From Streptomyces sp. WM4235 (lineage in GTDB: Bacteria; Actinomycetota; Actinomycetes; Streptomycetales; Streptomycetaceae): DNA of 64,000 nucleotides. This document shows, in pieces, positions 43,021 to 53,065 of the stretch; position 1 is the stretch's first letter, and each line of letters starts with the position of its first letter. A program made the position numbers and the translations under genes. The stretch lies in NCBI RefSeq assembly GCF_001279725.1, contig NZ_LGDE01000068.1:62001-126000 (forward strand), written 5' to 3'. The notes under the pieces are model-generated. The model was not told where the DNA came from. It ran no database searches and saw only the letters and a program-made list of their open reading frames with translations.

Positions 43021-44040
43021 GTGGCTAGGGTTCGGACAGGGGTGCGCGTCGTGGGCGTCGTGCTCGCGGCGGTACTGGGCGCCTCCCTCGCGGGGTGCAG
43101 CAGTACGGGCGGCAAACGAGCCGAGGAGCGGGCGAAGGCCGCCGAGGCCGGCCGGCCCGCCGTGTCCACCCCGCGCTGGACCTTCGCGATGGTCACCCAC
43201 GCCGGAGACGGCGACACCTTCTGGGACATCGTGCAGAAGGGTGCCAAGGAAGCCGCGGCGAAGGACAACATCAAGTTCGTCTACGCCCACGACGACCAGG
43301 CACAACAGCAGGCCCAGTTCGTGCAGAACGCCATCGACCAGAAGGTCGACGGGATCATCGTGAGCCTGGCCAAGCCCGACGCCCTCAAGGACGTCGTCGC
43401 CAAGGCCGTCAAGGCCGGCATCCCGGTGGTCACGGTCAACTCCGGATCCGCCCAGTCCGCCGAGTACGGGGCCCTGACCCACATCGGCCAGGACGAGGAG
43501 ATCGCCGGCGAGGCGGTCGGCACCGAGCTCGCCAAGCGCGGCAAGAAGAAGGCCGTCTGCGTCCTGCACGAACAGGGCAACGTCGGCCACGAGCAGCGCT
43601 GCGCCGGCGCGAAGAAGACCTTCGGCGAGTCCGGCGGGGTCATGGAGAACCTCTACGTCGAGGGCACCAACATGCCCTCCGTCCAGTCGTCCCTCCAGGC
43701 GAAGCTCCAAGCGGACCCCTCCGTCGACGCGATCGTCACCCTCGGCGCGCCCTTCGCCGCCACCGCCGTCAAGGCCAAGGACGCGGCGGGCAGCAAGGCC
43801 GAGGTGGACACCTTCGACCTCAATGAGTCAGTGGCCAGGGACCTCAAATCGGGCGCCCTCGGCTTCGCCGTCGACCAGCAGCCCTACCTCCAGGGGTACG
43901 AGGCCGTCGACCTGCTCTGGCTCAACCTCTACAACGCGAACGTCCTCGGCGGCGGCCGCCCGGTCCTCACCGGACCGGCGATCGTCACCGGCGCCCAGGC
44001 CGCCGAGCTGGAGAAGTACATCAAGCGGGGCAGCCGATGA
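43021..44040 (+). CDS. Sugar/polyol ABC importer binding lipoprotein
   Basis: The 339-residue protein is a periplasmic-binding-protein-like type I receptor (ribose/inositol class) made as a lipoprotein: the lipobox LAGC follows a hydrophobic stretch near residue 28. [24 protein letters not shown] opens the fold, and [17 protein letters not shown] and [10 protein letters not shown] are hinge-side strands. The GTG was chosen from the basic signal N-terminus. It heads a five-gene operon with overlaps of 4, 1, 4 and 4 bases. Repeated GACATC words in the 60 bases upstream may be operator halves. Confidence 0.9.
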   Translation: MARVRTGVRVVGVVLAAVLGASLAGCSSTGGKRAEERAKAAEAGRPAVSTPRWTFAMVTHAGDGDTFWDIVQKGAKEAAAKDNIKFVYAHDDQAQQQAQFVQNAIDQKVDGIIVSLAKPDALKDVVAKAVKAGIPVVTVNSGSAQSAEYGALTHIGQDEEIAGEAVGTELAKRGKKKAVCVLHEQGNVGHEQRCAGAKKTFGESGGVMENLYVEGTNMPSVQSSLQAKLQADPSVDAIVTLGAPFAATAVKAKDAAGSKAEVDTFDLNESVARDLKSGALGFAVDQQPYLQGYEAVDLLWLNLYNANVLGGGRPVLTGPAIVTGAQAAELEKYIKRGSR

Positions 44041-45073
44041 GCGCGACCGCCGGTGCGACGGTCGACGAACGGCTGGCCCCCACCTCGCTCGCGCGCCGTC
44101 TGCTGGCCCGCCCCGAGCTGGGCGCGGTCGTCGGCGCGGTCGCCGTCTTCGTGTTCTTCTCCTTCGCCGCGGACAGCTTCCTGCGGGCCTCCAGCCTGAG
44201 CACCGTGCTGTACTCGGCCTCCACCATCGGGATCATGGCGGTGCCGGTGGCCCTGCTGATGATCGGCGGCGAGTTCGACCTGTCGGCCGGCGTGATGGTC
44301 ACCACCTCGGCGCTGGTCAGCTCGATGTTCAGCTACCAGATGACCGCGAACGTGTGGGTCGGTGTCCTGGTGTCCCTGGTGGTCACCCTGGCCATCGGCT
44401 TCTTCAACGGGTTCATGCTGACCCGCACCAAGCTGCCGAGCTTCATCATCACGCTCGGCACCTTCCTGATGCTGACCGGCCTGAACCTCGGCTTCACCAA
44501 GCTCATCAGCGGATCCGTCTCCACCAAGAGCATCGCCGACATGGAGGGCTTCTCCTCCGCGCGGGCCCTGTTCGCCTCCGAGTGGAACATCGGCTCGGTC
44601 ACCCTCAAGGTCACCATCCTGTGGTGGTTCGCCCTGGTCGCCGTCGCGACCTGGATCCTGCTGCGCACCCGCGCCGGGAACTGGATCTTCGCGGTGGGCG
44701 GCGGCGCCGACGCGGCCCGCGCGACCGGCGTACCCGTCGTGAAGACCCGCATCGGGCTCTACATGGGCGTCGCGCTCTGCGCCTGGATCTCCGGGCAGCA
44801 CATCCTCTTCTCGTTCGACGTGGTGCAGTCCGGCGAGGGCGTCGGCAACGAGTTCCTCTACATCATCGCGGCCGTCATCGGAGGCTGTCTGATGACGGGC
44901 GGCTACGGCTCGGCCATCGGCTCGGCGGTCGGCGCCTTCATCTTCGGCATGACCAGCAACGGCATCGTGTACGCCCAGTGGAACCCGGACTGGTTCAAGT
45001 TCTTCCTCGGCGCGATGCTGCTGCTCGCCACGCTGCTCAACGCATGGGTCCGCAAGCGGGCGGAGGCGAAGTG

Positions 45074-45074
<1 letters not shown>
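44037..45074 (+). CDS. Sugar/polyol ABC importer permease (RbsC/FrcC type)
   Basis: The 345-residue membrane protein has eight to ten spans and the branched-chain/ribose permease segments [37 protein letters not shown] and [18 protein letters not shown]. It should form the homodimeric channel for the lipoprotein encoded just upstream. Start and stop both overlap neighbours. Confidence 0.92.
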
Positions 45075-45966
<892 letters not shown>

Positions 45967-45970
<4 letters not shown>

Positions 45971-47133
45971 GCACGTACCGGGACTTCTCGCTCGCCCACC
46001 GGGGGTCGGCGCGGGGCACCGTCCTGCGGACCGTCGGGACCCGTGAGCGCCGGTCGCTGCTGACCGCCCCGCGGGTCCCCACCGTCGGCATCGACATCGG
46101 CGGCACCAAGGTCATGGCCGGGGTGGTGGACGCGGACGGGGTCATCCTGGAGAAGATCCGGGCCGAGACCCCCGACAAGTCCAAGAGTCCCAAGGTCGTC
46201 GAGGACACCATCGTCGAGCTGGTCCTGGACCTCTCCGACCGCCACGACGTGCACGCGGTGGGCATCGGCGCGGCCGGCTGGGTGGACGCCGACCGCTCCC
46301 GCGTCCTGTTCGCCCCGCACCTCGCCTGGCGCGACGAGCCGCTGCGCGACGCCCTCCAATCCCGGCTCGCCGTCCCGGTCATGGTCGACAACGATGCCAA
46401 CACCGCGGCCTGGGCCGAGTGGCGCTTCGGCGCCGGACGCGGCGAGGACCATCTCGTCATGATCACGCTGGGCACCGGCATCGGCGGCGCCATCCTCGAA
46501 GGCGGCCAGGTCAAGCGCGGCCGCTACGGGGTGGCCGGCGAGTTCGGGCACATGCAGGTCGTCCCCGGCGGCCACCGCTGCCCCTGCGGCAACCGCGGCT
46601 GCTGGGAGCAGTACAGCTCCGGCAACGCCCTGGTCCGCGAGGCGCGCGAGCTGGCCGCGGCCGACTCCCCGGTCGCCTACAACATCATCGCCAAGGTCGG
46701 CGGCAACGTCCACGAGATCACCGGCCCGCTCATCACCGAGCTGGCCCGCGAGGGCGATGCCATGTGCATCGAGCTCCTCCAGGACATCGGCCAGTGGCTG
46801 GGCGTCGGCATCGCCAACCTCGCCGCCGCCCTCGACCCCTCCTGCTTCGTCATCGGCGGCGGCGTCAGCGCCGCCGACGACCTGCTCATCGGACCCGCCC
46901 GGGACGCGTTCCGGCGCCACCTCACCGGCCGCGGCTACCGCCCCGAGGCCCGGATCGCGAAGGCCCAGCTCGGCCCGGAGGCCGGCATGGTCGGCGCCGC
47001 CGACCTCTCCCGACTCGTCGCCCGGCGCTTCCGCCGGGCCACCCGCCGCCGGGTGGAGCGGTACGAGCGCTACGCGCAACTGGGCCGCCGTGACCTCGGC
47101 GGCGCCAAGGACCGGGAGCAGGAACAGCAGTGA
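45967..47133 (+). CDS. ROK-family sugar kinase
   Basis: The 388-residue protein is a ROK kinase of the glucokinase type. The phosphate loop [15 protein letters not shown] begins near residue 41 after an N-terminal extension, the catalytic aspartate is in [12 protein letters not shown], and the zinc motif is [12 protein letters not shown]. There is no HTH, so it is an enzyme and not a ROK repressor. Placement in the importer operon suggests that it phosphorylates the imported sugar, but a GlkA-like housekeeping role is possible. A basic tail ([20 protein letters not shown]) extends the C-terminus. Confidence 0.92.
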
Positions 47134-47720
47134 CCCCGCCCACCCTGCCCCACCAGGCTCCCGCTCCCGACGCGGAAGGCAGACCGCGGCCCCCGGCCGA
47201 GGACCGCCGACACGTGGTCCGGCGCCGCTGGATCACCGCGATCATCATCGTGCTGCTGATCGGGGTCCCCGCGGGCTACCTCGCGGTGTCCGCCCAGCAG
47301 AGCCGCCAGAGCGGCCGCGACAAGGCCGCCAAGGTCGGTGCGGTCCACGTGCGCCCGGCCTGGCCCTCCAAGGTCCAGCGCAGCATCTACGAGGTGCCGA
47401 TCCCCGATCAGGCCTCGGCCGTCGGCTACCTGGAGACCAACAACTGGCACACCAGCCGGCTCTACACCGAGTTCGCCCTCACCCCCGCGCAGTTGGACAC
47501 CTTCCTGGCCGACGCGGGCACCCGTCGGGAGGCGTTGACCCGGGGGGTGTCGATCTCCGATCACGACGCCCGGATCGCCGGCTGGAACTGGAAACCGGAC
47601 CATTCGTGGTTCGGCACCACCCTGGACGCCAAGGAACCCCGCCCCACCAGGGACATCACCGTCGACCTGAGCGACCCCGCGGTCCCCAGGGTGTACGTGG
47701 TCTCCACCGCCATCCCGTAG
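47130..47720 (+). CDS. Unrecognised single-span membrane protein at the end of the importer operon
   Basis: The 196-residue protein has a proline-rich cytoplasmic start, a basic patch and one membrane span (WITAIIIVLLIGVPAGYLAV, residues 34-53), then an extracytoplasmic domain of about 140 residues with GWNWKPDHSWFGTTLD. I do not recognise a family. It is coupled to the ROK kinase by a 4-base GTGA overlap, so it is probably expressed with the importer. Confidence 0.8.
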   Translation: MTPPTLPHQAPAPDAEGRPRPPAEDRRHVVRRRWITAIIIVLLIGVPAGYLAVSAQQSRQSGRDKAAKVGAVHVRPAWPSKVQRSIYEVPIPDQASAVGYLETNNWHTSRLYTEFALTPAQLDTFLADAGTRREALTRGVSISDHDARIAGWNWKPDHSWFGTTLDAKEPRPTRDITVDLSDPAVPRVYVVSTAIP

Positions 47721-47749
47721 CCGGGTCCGCGCGCCGCTAGCCTGGGATC

Positions 47750-48382
47750 ATGAAGCTCACCAAGCGGCTCCACTCCTGCGTCCAGTTGGAGAAGGACGGG
47801 CGCGTGCTCGTCATCGACCCGGGCGCCTTCAGCGAACCCGACGCCGGCCTGGGGGCCGACGTCCTGCTGGTCACGCACGAGCACCCCGACCACTTCGAGG
47901 AGGGCCGGCTGCGCGCCGCCCTCGAAGCGAACCCCGCCGCCGAGCTGTGGACCCTGCGCAGCGTCGCCGAGAAGCTGGCCCCGGCCCATCCCGGCCGGGT
48001 GCACACGGTGGGGCACGGGGACGCCTTCACCGCGGGCGGTTTCGAGGTGCGGGCCTACGGCGAGCTGCACGCCGTGATCCACCCGGACATCCCCCGGGTC
48101 ACCAACGTCGGGTTCCTGGTCGACGGTTCGCTCTTCCACCCCGGCGACGCGCTGACCGTGCCCGAGGCCCCCGTGGACACCCTGATGCTCCCGGTGCACG
48201 CGCCCTGGAACAAGGTCTCCGAGGTGATCGACTACCTCCGCGAGGTCAAGCCCCGGCGCGCCATCGACATCCACGACGCCTACCTCGCCGACCTGGCCCG
48301 GCCGATCTACGACCTGGCCCTGGACAACCTGGGCGGCACCGACCACGGCAGGCTCACCGCCGGGGAGGCCACGGACCTGTGA
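47750..48382 (+). CDS. Metallo-beta-lactamase-fold hydrolase, UlaG-like
   Basis: The 210-residue protein is a small MBL-fold enzyme. The metal motif appears as THEHPDHFEEG (residues 43-53), with further ligands near GELHAVIH and in DIHDAYL. It resembles the UlaG/YtnP-like branch found across actinobacteria, without known substrate. TAGCCT lies 6 bases before the ATG with no ribosome site, so it may be leaderless. It is 30 bases upstream of the exonuclease gene's own leader-type start region, on the same strand. Confidence 0.88.
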   Translation: MKLTKRLHSCVQLEKDGRVLVIDPGAFSEPDAGLGADVLLVTHEHPDHFEEGRLRAALEANPAAELWTLRSVAEKLAPAHPGRVHTVGHGDAFTAGGFEVRAYGELHAVIHPDIPRVTNVGFLVDGSLFHPGDALTVPEAPVDTLMLPVHAPWNKVSEVIDYLREVKPRRAIDIHDAYLADLARPIYDLALDNLGGTDHGRLTAGEATDL

Positions 48383-48412
48383 CCGTCGGTGCCGGGCGGT
48401 AGGTTGGGTGGC

Positions 48413-49192
48413 ATGCGTATCGCCACGTACAACGTCAATTCGATCACCGCCCGGCTGCCGCGCCTGCTGGCCTGGTTGGAGTCCTCCGGCACGGACGTCC
48501 TGTGTGTCCAGGAGACCAAGTGCTCCGCCGAGCAGTTCCCGCACGCGGAGCTCCGCGAGGCGGGTTACGAGGCCGCGGTCAACGCCACCGGCCGGTGGAA
48601 CGGCGTGGCCCTGCTCTCCAAGGTGGGTCTCGACGACGTGGTGACGGGCCTGCCCGGCGGGCCCGACTACGAGGGCGTCCAGGAGCCCCGCGCCATCTCC
48701 GCCACCTGCGGCGGGGTGCGCGTCTGGTCGGTCTACGTGCCGAACGGCCGCGAGGTCGAGCACGACCACTACGGCTACAAGCTGGACTGGTTCCGCGCCC
48801 TGGCCGCCGCCGTCGCCGAAGATGCGGCCGGCCCCCGTCCGTTCGCGGTGCTCGGCGACTTCAACGTGGCGCCGACCGACGAGGACGTGTACGACCCGGC
48901 GGTCTTCGCGGGGCTCACGCACGTCACCCCCGCCGAGCGCGCCGCCCTGGAGGCGCTGCGCGAGGCCGGTCTCTCGGACGTCTTCCCGCGCGCGCTCAAG
49001 TACGACCGTCCGTACACGTTCTGGGACTACCGGATGCTCGCCTTCCCCAAGAACAGGGGCATGCGCATCGACCTGGCCTACGGGAACACCCCCTTCGTCA
49101 AGGCCGTCACCGACGCCTACGTGGACCGCGAGGAGCGCAAGGGCAAGGGCGCGTCCGACCACGCCCCGGTCGTGGTGGACCTGGACCTCTGA
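48413..49192 (+). CDS. xthA: Exodeoxyribonuclease III
   Basis: The 259-residue protein is an AP endonuclease/3'-5' exonuclease of base excision repair. Active-site blocks are MRIATYNVNSI, VQETKCS, YVPNGRE, GDFNVAPTDEDV, the DYRM segment and the terminal SDHAPVVVDL. TAGGTT lies 7 bases before the ATG and there is no ribosome site, again suggesting a leaderless transcript. No special link with the neighbours is seen. Confidence 0.96.
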   Translation: MRIATYNVNSITARLPRLLAWLESSGTDVLCVQETKCSAEQFPHAELREAGYEAAVNATGRWNGVALLSKVGLDDVVTGLPGGPDYEGVQEPRAISATCGGVRVWSVYVPNGREVEHDHYGYKLDWFRALAAAVAEDAAGPRPFAVLGDFNVAPTDEDVYDPAVFAGLTHVTPAERAALEALREAGLSDVFPRALKYDRPYTFWDYRMLAFPKNRGMRIDLAYGNTPFVKAVTDAYVDREERKGKGASDHAPVVVDLDL

Positions 49193-49243
49193 TCCCTGCG
49201 CGCCCTGTGGCCGGCGGCGGATCCGGGTGCCAGGCTGGTTCGC

Positions 49244-49684
49244 ATGAACATCCCCTTCCTGGACAACTGGCTGAACCGGAACGAGAAGGAACGGGGTGCG
49301 GGACTCGCCGCCGCCCTCGTGGATGATCCCGAGGGCGTCGCCGAGTTGTTCTCGGAGTGCGAGATGCTGCGCGCCCAGGCCCGCTCGGCAGGGCTCGAAC
49401 TCGACGGGAGCCCGGCTTCGTTGGAGGCGCTCGACCAGCTGATGCCCCGCTGGCGACGGGATCCCGAGGCCGTGCCGTGGCTGGGCAACGACGCCGGCTT
49501 CTACCTCGGGACCGTGATCATCCGCACCATCCCGGGCACCGTCTGGCAGGTGTGGCCGAACGGGCAGCCGGTGATCCGGCTGGCCTCGGGCCGGGAGCTG
49601 AACGTGGTCGAGTCCGGGGTGTCGTGGGCGATGACCGGATCCCCGGAGTTGTCCCAGGCGTACGCCGAGGCCTCGGAGGGCTGA
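49244..49684 (+). CDS. Conserved Streptomyces protein, DUF6278-like
   Basis: The 146-residue protein has no signal or membrane span. It begins MNIPFLDNWLNRNEKERG and contains a conserved-looking core DQLMPRWRRDPEAVPWLGNDAGFYLGTV and a C-terminal SPELSQAYAEASEG. I recall this pattern as DUF6278, found beside xthA in Streptomyces; the function is unknown. CAGGCT lies 7 bases before the ATG. Confidence 0.8.
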   Translation: MNIPFLDNWLNRNEKERGAGLAAALVDDPEGVAELFSECEMLRAQARSAGLELDGSPASLEALDQLMPRWRRDPEAVPWLGNDAGFYLGTVIIRTIPGTVWQVWPNGQPVIRLASGRELNVVESGVSWAMTGSPELSQAYAEASEG

Positions 49685-49713
49685 TCTCCGGCGCCTTTAT
49701 GCGGCATTTAGGC

Positions 49714-49767
49714 GTGTCGAGGCGAAGTGCCTTTCCACGGCTGGATAGTTTGCGCTGACCTCGACAC
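49714..49767 (+). promoter_or_regulatory. Inverted repeat in the gluABCD leader
   Basis: GTGTCGAGG (49714-49722) and CCTCGACAC (49759-49767) are perfect 9-base complements with a 36-base loop, ending 24 bases before the gluA start. It could be an operator pair or an RNA stem-loop in the leader. Confidence 0.4.
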
Positions 49768-49791
49768 ACCGACAAGTGGGCAGGGCAGCGT

Positions 49792-50535
49792 ATGGCCGTC
49801 GATCCGTTGATCGAGCTGCGGGACGTCAACAAGCACTTCGGGCAGTTGCACGTGCTCCAAGACATCAACCTCACCGTCGGCCGCGGGGAGGTGGTGGTGA
49901 TCATCGGCCCCTCCGGTTCCGGCAAATCGACCCTGTGTCGGGCCATCAACCGGCTGGAGACCATCGAGTCGGGAGCGATCACGCTCGACGGGAAGCCGCT
50001 GCCGGCCGAGGGCAAGGAGCTGGCGGGACTGCGCGCCGAGGTGGGCATGGTCTTCCAGTCCTTCAACCTCTTCGCGCACAAGACCGTCCTCGCCAACGTC
50101 TCGCTCGCGCAGGTCAAGGTCAGGAAGCGCAAGAAGGACGAGGCCGACAAGCGCTCCCGCGAGCTGCTGGACCGGGTGGGCCTCGCCGACCAGGCCGAGA
50201 AGTACCCCGCCCAGCTCTCCGGCGGCCAACAACAGCGCGTGGCCATCGCCCGTGCCCTCGCCATGAGTCCCAAGGCCCTGCTCTTCGACGAGCCCACGTC
50301 GGCGCTCGACCCGGAGATGATCAACGAGGTGCTGGAGGTCATGCAGCAGCTGGCCGCGGAGGGCATGACCATGGTCGTGGTCACCCATGAGATGGGCTTC
50401 GCCCGCTCCGCCGCCAACCGCGTGGTGTTCATGGCCGACGGAAAGATCATCGAGGACCGCACCCCGGAGGACTTCTTCACCGCTCCCGAGAGCGACCGGG
50501 CCCGGGACTTCCTCTCCAAGATCCTCAAGCACTGA
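49792..50535 (+). CDS. gluA: Glutamate-type ABC importer ATPase
   Basis: The 247-residue ATPase belongs to the polar amino acid uptake family. Walker A is GPSGSGKST near residue 40, the Q-loop is [13 protein letters not shown], the signature [15 protein letters not shown], Walker [15 protein letters not shown] and the H-loop VTHEMGFA. Gene order ATPase, binding protein, permease, permease equals the gluABCD operon of Corynebacterium and Streptomyces. The gap to gluB is 10 bases. Confidence 0.95.
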   Translation: MAVDPLIELRDVNKHFGQLHVLQDINLTVGRGEVVVIIGPSGSGKSTLCRAINRLETIESGAITLDGKPLPAEGKELAGLRAEVGMVFQSFNLFAHKTVLANVSLAQVKVRKRKKDEADKRSRELLDRVGLADQAEKYPAQLSGGQQQRVAIARALAMSPKALLFDEPTSALDPEMINEVLEVMQQLAAEGMTMVVVTHEMGFARSAANRVVFMADGKIIEDRTPEDFFTAPESDRARDFLSKILKH

Positions 50536-50545
50536 GGGGCCGGCC

Positions 50546-51475
50546 GTGACGCTCTCCCGTCGATCCCGTCGATCCCGCCTGCCCGGGGTCCTCCTCGCCC
50601 TCGCCCTGCTCGCCTCCGCGGTCGGCTGCGGCAAGGACGGCAGCCCACCCGTCAAGGGGCCCCAGCCGGAGGACCTGCCCACCTACAAGGTCGCCACCGA
50701 CTTCACCCTGCCCGAGTCCCCGACCTGGCAGCGGGCCAAGAAGCGCGGGCACCTCGTCGTCGGCGCCAAGGAGGACCAGCCGTACATGGGGGAGAAGGAC
50801 CCCGCGAGTGGCCGCTACTCCGGCTTCGACATCGAGATCGCCAAGATGATGTCCGCCTCCCTCGGCTTCGACCCCAAGACGATCGAGTTCAAGACGATCG
50901 CCTCCGCCAACCGCGAGACCGCCCTGCAGAACGGGCAGATCGACTACTACGTCGGCACCTACACGATCAACGACAACCGCAAGAAGCAGGTCGGCTTCGC
51001 CGGCCCCTACTTCATGGCCGGCCAGTCCCTCCTCGTGCGCAAGGACGAGAAGGACATCAAGGGCCCCGGGGACCTCGCCGGCAAGAAGGTCTGCTCGGCG
51101 GCGGGCTCCACCCCCTACCAGCGCCTCCAGAAGGAACACCCCGAGGCCGTGCTGGTCTCCTACGACACCTACTCCGTCTGCGTGGACAACCTGCTCACCT
51201 ACCAGGTCGACGCCGTCTCCACCGACGACTCGATCCTCCTCGGCTACGCCGCCAAGGTCCCCGACGAACTGAAGGTCGTCGGCGAGCCCTTCTCCAAGGA
51301 GCCCTACGGGATCGGTGTCCCGCGCGGCGACAACGCCCTGCGCTTCGCCCTCGACGATGCCCTGGCGGAGAACGAGAAGAACGGCAACTGGAAGAAGGCG
51401 TACGAGGCCACGCTCGGCCTGTCCGGCGAGCCCGCCCCGACGCCACCACCCATCGATCGCTACCCGGCGAGCTGA
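50546..51475 (+). CDS. gluB: Glutamate-type binding lipoprotein
   Basis: The 309-residue receptor is a type II amino acid binding protein (SBP_bac_3). A signal peptide ends in the lipobox SAVGC. The fold markers KRGHLVVGAKEDQPYMG, GFDIEIAKMMSASLGF and the ligand-loop RETALQNGQIDYYVGTYTIN are present. It starts at GTG, 10 bases after gluA. Glutamate or glutamine is the likely ligand because of the operon type; residues alone do not distinguish them. Confidence 0.94.
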   Translation: MTLSRRSRRSRLPGVLLALALLASAVGCGKDGSPPVKGPQPEDLPTYKVATDFTLPESPTWQRAKKRGHLVVGAKEDQPYMGEKDPASGRYSGFDIEIAKMMSASLGFDPKTIEFKTIASANRETALQNGQIDYYVGTYTINDNRKKQVGFAGPYFMAGQSLLVRKDEKDIKGPGDLAGKKVCSAAGSTPYQRLQKEHPEAVLVSYDTYSVCVDNLLTYQVDAVSTDDSILLGYAAKVPDELKVVGEPFSKEPYGIGVPRGDNALRFALDDALAENEKNGNWKKAYEATLGLSGEPAPTPPPIDRYPAS

Positions 51476-51494
51476 GAGGAGCGGAGTCACCTCC

Positions 51495-52139
51495 ATGGAC
51501 GTACTCACCGAGAACTTCGCGATCTACGGCAAGGGATTCCTCGGGACCCTGCAACTCACCTTCTACGCCTCCCTCCTCGCCCTGGTCCTGGGCTTCGTGA
51601 TGTGCTCCTTCCGGGTCGCGCCCGTCGGATCCTTCCGGGTCTTCGGCACGGTCTGGGTCACCGTGCTGCGCAACACCCCGCTCACCCTGCTGTTCTTCGC
51701 GGTGCTGCTGGGCCTGCCGCGCTTCGGCATCGTGCTGCCCTTCCAGCTCTTCGCGATCCTCGCGCTCGGCTGCTACACCTCCGCGTTCATCTGCGAGGTG
51801 CTGCGCTCCGGCATCAACACCGTGCCCAAGGGGCAGGGCGAGGCGGCCCGGAGCCTGGGGATGTCCTTCGACCAGACCCTCGGCACGGTGGTGCTGCCCC
51901 AGGCCTTCCGCTCCGTGATCCCGCCCATCGGTTCCACGCTGATCGCCCTCGCCAAGAACTCGGCCATCGCGGGCGCCTTCAGCGTCAACGAGCTGCTGGG
52001 CACCTACAAGACCCTCAACGAGCTGGGCTACAGCATCATCTGGACCTTCGTCTGGATCGCCGTGGGCTACCTGATCATCACCCTGTCCATCAGCGTTCTC
52101 TTCCACGTGCTCGAAAAGCGGTTCGGAGTCGCCCGATGA
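51495..52139 (+). CDS. gluC: Glutamate-type importer permease 1
   Basis: The 214-residue permease has five spans and the polar amino acid permease (HisMQ) segment GTLQLTFYASLLALVLGFV at the start, with an EAA loop EAARSLGMSFDQTLGTVVLPQAF. It overlaps the next gene by 4 bases. Size is normal for the family. Confidence 0.94.
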   Translation: MDVLTENFAIYGKGFLGTLQLTFYASLLALVLGFVMCSFRVAPVGSFRVFGTVWVTVLRNTPLTLLFFAVLLGLPRFGIVLPFQLFAILALGCYTSAFICEVLRSGINTVPKGQGEAARSLGMSFDQTLGTVVLPQAFRSVIPPIGSTLIALAKNSAIAGAFSVNELLGTYKTLNELGYSIIWTFVWIAVGYLIITLSISVLFHVLEKRFGVAR

Positions 52140-53020
52140 CCGCGCACACGCTCCACGGGGACCTGGAGTCCAACGCCCTCTACGACATCCCCGGTCCTCG
52201 GGCCCGGCGCCGGCACTTCCTCTACGGGGTCGTCTCCACGGCGCTGATCCTGTTGGTGCTCGGCTGGATCCTCTACCTGCTCTTCGACACCGACCAGTTC
52301 ACCGCCGCCAAGTGGACCCCCTTCGAGTACAAGGGCATCCAGGAACTGCTGCTCAGAGGGCTCGGAAACACCCTCAAGGCCTTCGCGTACGCCTCCGTGC
52401 TCTCGCTCGCGCTGGGCGCGGTGCTGGCCACCGGACGGATGTCGATCCACCGTCCGGTGCGCTGGCTCGCCACGCTGTGCGTGGAGTTCTTCCGGGCGAT
52501 GCCCGTCCTGGTGATGATCTTCTTCATCTTCGTCGCGCTGAAGGTCCAGCCGCTGCCGGCGCTGGTGGCGGGGCTGACCCTCTACAACGGCTCGGTGTTG
52601 GCGGAGGTCTTCCGCACGGGGATCAACTCGGTCGAGAAGGGACAGCGCGAGGCCGCGTACGCCCTGGGCATGCGCAAGACCCAGGTGATGACCTTCGTCC
52701 TGGCCCCGCAGGCGGTCCGGGCGATGCTGCCCACGATCATCAGCCAGCTCGTGGTGGCCCTGAAGGACACCTCGCTGGGCTACCTGATCACCTACGAGGA
52801 GTTCCTGCACGCGGGCAAGCTGATCGCCTCGAACCTGGACTACGACCTGCCGTTCATCCCGGTCGTCATGATCATCTCTCCCATCTACATCGGCATGTGC
52901 ATGCTGCTGTCCTGGTTCGCCACCTGGGTGGCGCGACGGCAGCGGCGCAATCCGAAGACCGAGGCGGTCACCGTCGCCCCGGCCGAACCGGGAACGGCGC
53001 TGCCGGGCGGACGCACGTAG
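52136..53020 (+). CDS. gluD: Glutamate-type importer permease 2
   Basis: The 294-residue permease has an extra N-terminal span compared with GluC (VVSTALILLVLGWILYLL) and then the same HisMQ core, with LGNTLKAFAYASVLSLALG and the EAA loop EAAYALGMRKTQVMTFVLAPQAV. A basic, alanine/proline-rich tail of about 30 residues lies in the cytoplasm. It ends 46 bases from the convergent hydrolase gene; no convincing terminator was seen. Confidence 0.94.
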   Translation: MTAHTLHGDLESNALYDIPGPRARRRHFLYGVVSTALILLVLGWILYLLFDTDQFTAAKWTPFEYKGIQELLLRGLGNTLKAFAYASVLSLALGAVLATGRMSIHRPVRWLATLCVEFFRAMPVLVMIFFIFVALKVQPLPALVAGLTLYNGSVLAEVFRTGINSVEKGQREAAYALGMRKTQVMTFVLAPQAVRAMLPTIISQLVVALKDTSLGYLITYEEFLHAGKLIASNLDYDLPFIPVVMIISPIYIGMCMLLSWFATWVARRQRRNPKTEAVTVAPAEPGTALPGGRT

Positions 53021-53065
53021 TCCGCCCGCGGCCCGAAGAGCCAACCCGCCCGGCGGCAGCCGCGG

